From Algoriphagus aquaeductus (GTDB lineage: Bacteria; Bacteroidota; Bacteroidia; Cytophagales; Cyclobacteriaceae), in contig NZ_QKTX01000009.1 in assembly GCF_003253485.1 (NCBI RefSeq), positions 1-64,000 of the forward strand: DNA of 64,000 nt, given 5' to 3'. Under the pieces are notes generated by a model. It made no database searches, was not told the DNA's origin, and worked only from the letters and a program-made list of their open reading frames with translations. Shown piece after piece: positions 62,206 to 64,000 of this stretch. Each line of letters begins with the position of its first letter. The first letter of the stretch is position 1. The translations under genes were made by a program, and so were the position numbers.

Positions 62206-64000
62206 TCACATCTTCAGATTCTGCATCTCCAGTTGAGGAGCAAAAGGCTGCTCATAATAGCGCTTGCCTGTGGCTTTGTAAAGGGAATTGGCCAAGGCGG
62301 CAAATACAGGAGGGAAGAAAGGTTCTCCCAATCCGGTTGGATCTTCTTTGCTGTCTACAAAGTGAACCTCAATCGACTTTGGGGTTTCCTTTTGGCGGAT
62401 CATGCGGTACTTGTCAAAGTTGGTCTTCGAGGGCACTCCATTTTCAAAGGTCAATTCACCAAAGAAAGCATTGCCGATGCCATCAATTATTGCACCTTCA
62501 CCCATATTGATGGCTGCATCCGGATTGATCACTATGCCGCAATCAACAGCTGCATAGACCTTTTCAACTACCGGTTTTGAATCTACTATCTTGGTATCTA
62601 CCACTTCTGCGACATAGGAATTGTGACAAAAATAAGCCGATACGCCCCGATGAACTTCGGGTGCAGGAGTATTCCAGTTGGATTTGTCGCGTACTAGCTC
62701 CAATACCCCGGCGTAGCGCTTGGCATCGTAGTCATTGTTTTCCCCTACCGGGTTGGTTTCTGCACGCTTGAGCAATTCCAGTCTGAAATCAATCGGGTCT
62801 TTGCCCATCACTTCGGCCAATTCGTCTAAAAAGCTCTGTTCGGCAGCAGCGATAAAATTGGAACGTGGTGCACGGAATGCTCCAATGGTGATATTGGATT
62901 CGATCTGCCAAGATTCCGCAAGGTAATGGTCAATCGCCCCGGCTGGGAATCGGTTGGCATGAAGGGGTGTTTCCGGAATCCCACCGGCCTTCACATGCAG
63001 GGCAAGCAGGTTATTGTTTTCATCCAAGGCTGCCCGATAGGTTGCAGAATACGTAGGACGGTACACCCCAGAGGACATGTCGTCTTCCCGGGTATAGACC
63101 ATTTTCACAGGCGCCTGGATTTTTTGAGAGATCAATGCGGCCTCGGTTAGGTGGTGACTGTAGGCTCTTCGGCCAAACCCACCACCCATTCGGGAAAGAT
63201 TGATTTGGATATTTTCTTTGGGGATACCCAGGCTACTGGATAGGGTGTTCATAATGAACTCCGGCGCTTGAGTAGGTCCATAGATGACCGCCCGATCCCC
63301 TTTGACGTCTGCAAAGCAGTTCATCGGCTCCATGGTGTTGTGAGCCAAAAAAGGTGCAGCGTAAGTTTTTTCAATGATCTTGGCGGCTTTCTTAAACATT
63401 CCCTCCGGATCACCGTCTCGTCTGACCACATTCCCCGACTTTTGAATGTATTCGGCCATGCGCTCTTTGTGGAGGTTGGTGTTTTCCAAACCCGCAGGAA
63501 CCGTCATTTTGGTGTTGGGTCGACCTCCAAAACCGGCTACCTCAAAATTGGATTCAGGAGCATTTTCCCATTCTACTGCGAGATTTTTCTTGGCTTGCAT
63601 CACCTCCCAAGTGGAGTTGCCTACAATGGCTACGATTTCCGGAAAAGTGGTGGTGTCAAAGAAGTTTCTTCCGTAATCGTCTTTGAACAGATTGATGGAA
63701 AAGACGTCCAAAATACCGGGCATGCCGCTCACCGAACTTTTGTCAAAAGACTTCAGCTTCATGCCAAAGGCAGGAGGATGTACGATGGCCGCGTACTTCA
63801 TCCCTTCTACTTTGTGATCAATGCTGAAAAGGGGTTTGCCAGAGACGATCTTCTCGATGTCCACATTCTTCTTGGAGGTTCCGATGATTTTGAAGTCTTT
63901 CGGTTCCTTAAGCGTAACATCTTCGGGCACCTCCAACGTAGCTGCCAAGGATGCCATTTCTCCGTAACCGGCTTTTTTGCTAGAGGCTTTGTGTTCCAAA
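62206..64000 (-). CDS. Xanthine-dehydrogenase-family molybdopterin-binding subunit (IorB-like), partial
   Basis: The gene runs off the right edge; 598 codons from the C-terminal side are visible, and no true start is present. The reading matches the large subunit of aldehyde dehydrogenase/isoquinoline 1-oxidoreductase-type molybdenum hydroxylases: KIIGTSKKNVDIEKIVSGK, FSIDHKVEGMKYAAIVHPPA, APFLAHNTMEPMNCFADVKG, MGGGFGRRAYSHHLTEAALI, GAFRAPRSNFIAAAEQSFLD, VYAAVDCGIVINPDAAINMG and GLGEPFFPPVFAALANSLYK. The late E in GLGEP is the catalytic Glu of the family. A 2Fe-2S subunit gene would be expected beyond the window. It has its own terminator. Confidence 0.92.
   Translation of the reverse strand, partial: LEHKASSKKAGYGEMASLAATLEVPEDVTLKEPKDFKIIGTSKKNVDIEKIVSGKPLFSIDHKVEGMKYAAIVHPPAFGMKLKSFDKSSVSGMPGILDVFSINLFKDDYGRNFFDTTTFPEIVAIVGNSTWEVMQAKKNLAVEWENAPESNFEVAGFGGRPNTKMTVPAGLENTNLHKERMAEYIQKSGNVVRRDGDPEGMFKKAAKIIEKTYAAPFLAHNTMEPMNCFADVKGDRAVIYGPTQAPEFIMNTLSSSLGIPKENIQINLSRMGGGFGRRAYSHHLTEAALISQKIQAPVKMVYTREDDMSSGVYRPTYSATYRAALDENNNLLALHVKAGGIPETPLHANRFPAGAIDHYLAESWQIESNITIGAFRAPRSNFIAAAEQSFLDELAEVMGKDPIDFRLELLKRAETNPVGENNDYDAKRYAGVLELVRDKSNWNTPAPEVHRGVSAYFCHNSYVAEVVDTKIVDSKPVVEKVYAAVDCGIVINPDAAINMGEGAIIDGIGNAFFGELTFENGVPSKTNFDKYRMIRQKETPKSIEVHFVDSKEDPTGLGEPFFPPVFAALANSLYKATGKRYYEQPFAPQLEMQNLKM

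Overview
The window looks like chromosome of a free-living Bacteroidota, most likely order Cytophagales (Cyclobacteriaceae, Algoriphagus-like; this placement is inference). The evidence is: substrates of the type IX secretion system (T9SS) with both type A and type B sorting domains, a PorP/SprF-family partner, promoters of the Bacteroidota TTTG / TAnnTTTG type, A-rich leaders in place of Shine-Dalgarno sites, many typical Bacteroidota intergenic palindromes, and moderate GC. There is no prophage, intact insertion sequence or CRISPR array. One tRNA-Pro is present.

Left part (1-14 kb): a double alpha/beta-hydrolase; an AAA ATPase (DUF4143) behind an unusual set of overlapping palindromes; a MazEF-like toxin-antitoxin pair with a decayed second toxin end beside it; two small envelope proteins; the agmatine-to-putrescine pair aguB-aguA with a recognisable promoter; a tripartite ABC exporter (lipoprotein adaptor, permease, ATPase); a class C beta-lactamase-type serine hydrolase; and a monoacylglycerol-lipase-like hydrolase.

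Surface part (14-38 kb): a 2610-residue adhesin with 12 tandem MBG-type repeats in two families and a T9SS type B C-terminus, followed by its likely PorP/SprF partner; a 1332-residue CheB-CheR-PAS-histidine kinase; tRNA-Pro; small proteins; then a dense seven-gene locus. That locus has a T9SS type A surface protein translationally coupled to three small secreted proteins, then a DUF4402-type major subunit, a PapD-like chaperone and an usher-like outer-membrane protein. I read it as a Bacteroidota chaperone-usher-like fibre system joined to a T9SS-exported protein. It is the best candidate here for a poorly described system.

Right part (38-64 kb): membrane pyrophosphatase hppA; a DUF1016 nuclease; VOC and DUF1801 proteins; a GSCFA protein; a DUF255 thioredoxin-fold protein; priA; an ECF sigma factor overlapping a protein that looks like an anti-sigma factor spanning both membranes; a decayed REP-type transposase; a DUF4397 lipoprotein; a pyruvate-kinase-like protein lacking the C-terminal domain; a large AsmA-like protein; an NTF2-like protein; a DUF1593 nucleoside-hydrolase-like protein; a protein that threads onto phosphoglucomutase domains II-IV but has lost the catalytic motifs; and, running off the right edge, a xanthine-dehydrogenase-family molybdopterin subunit.

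Family assignments come from reading motifs by eye; no database search or structure prediction was possible.
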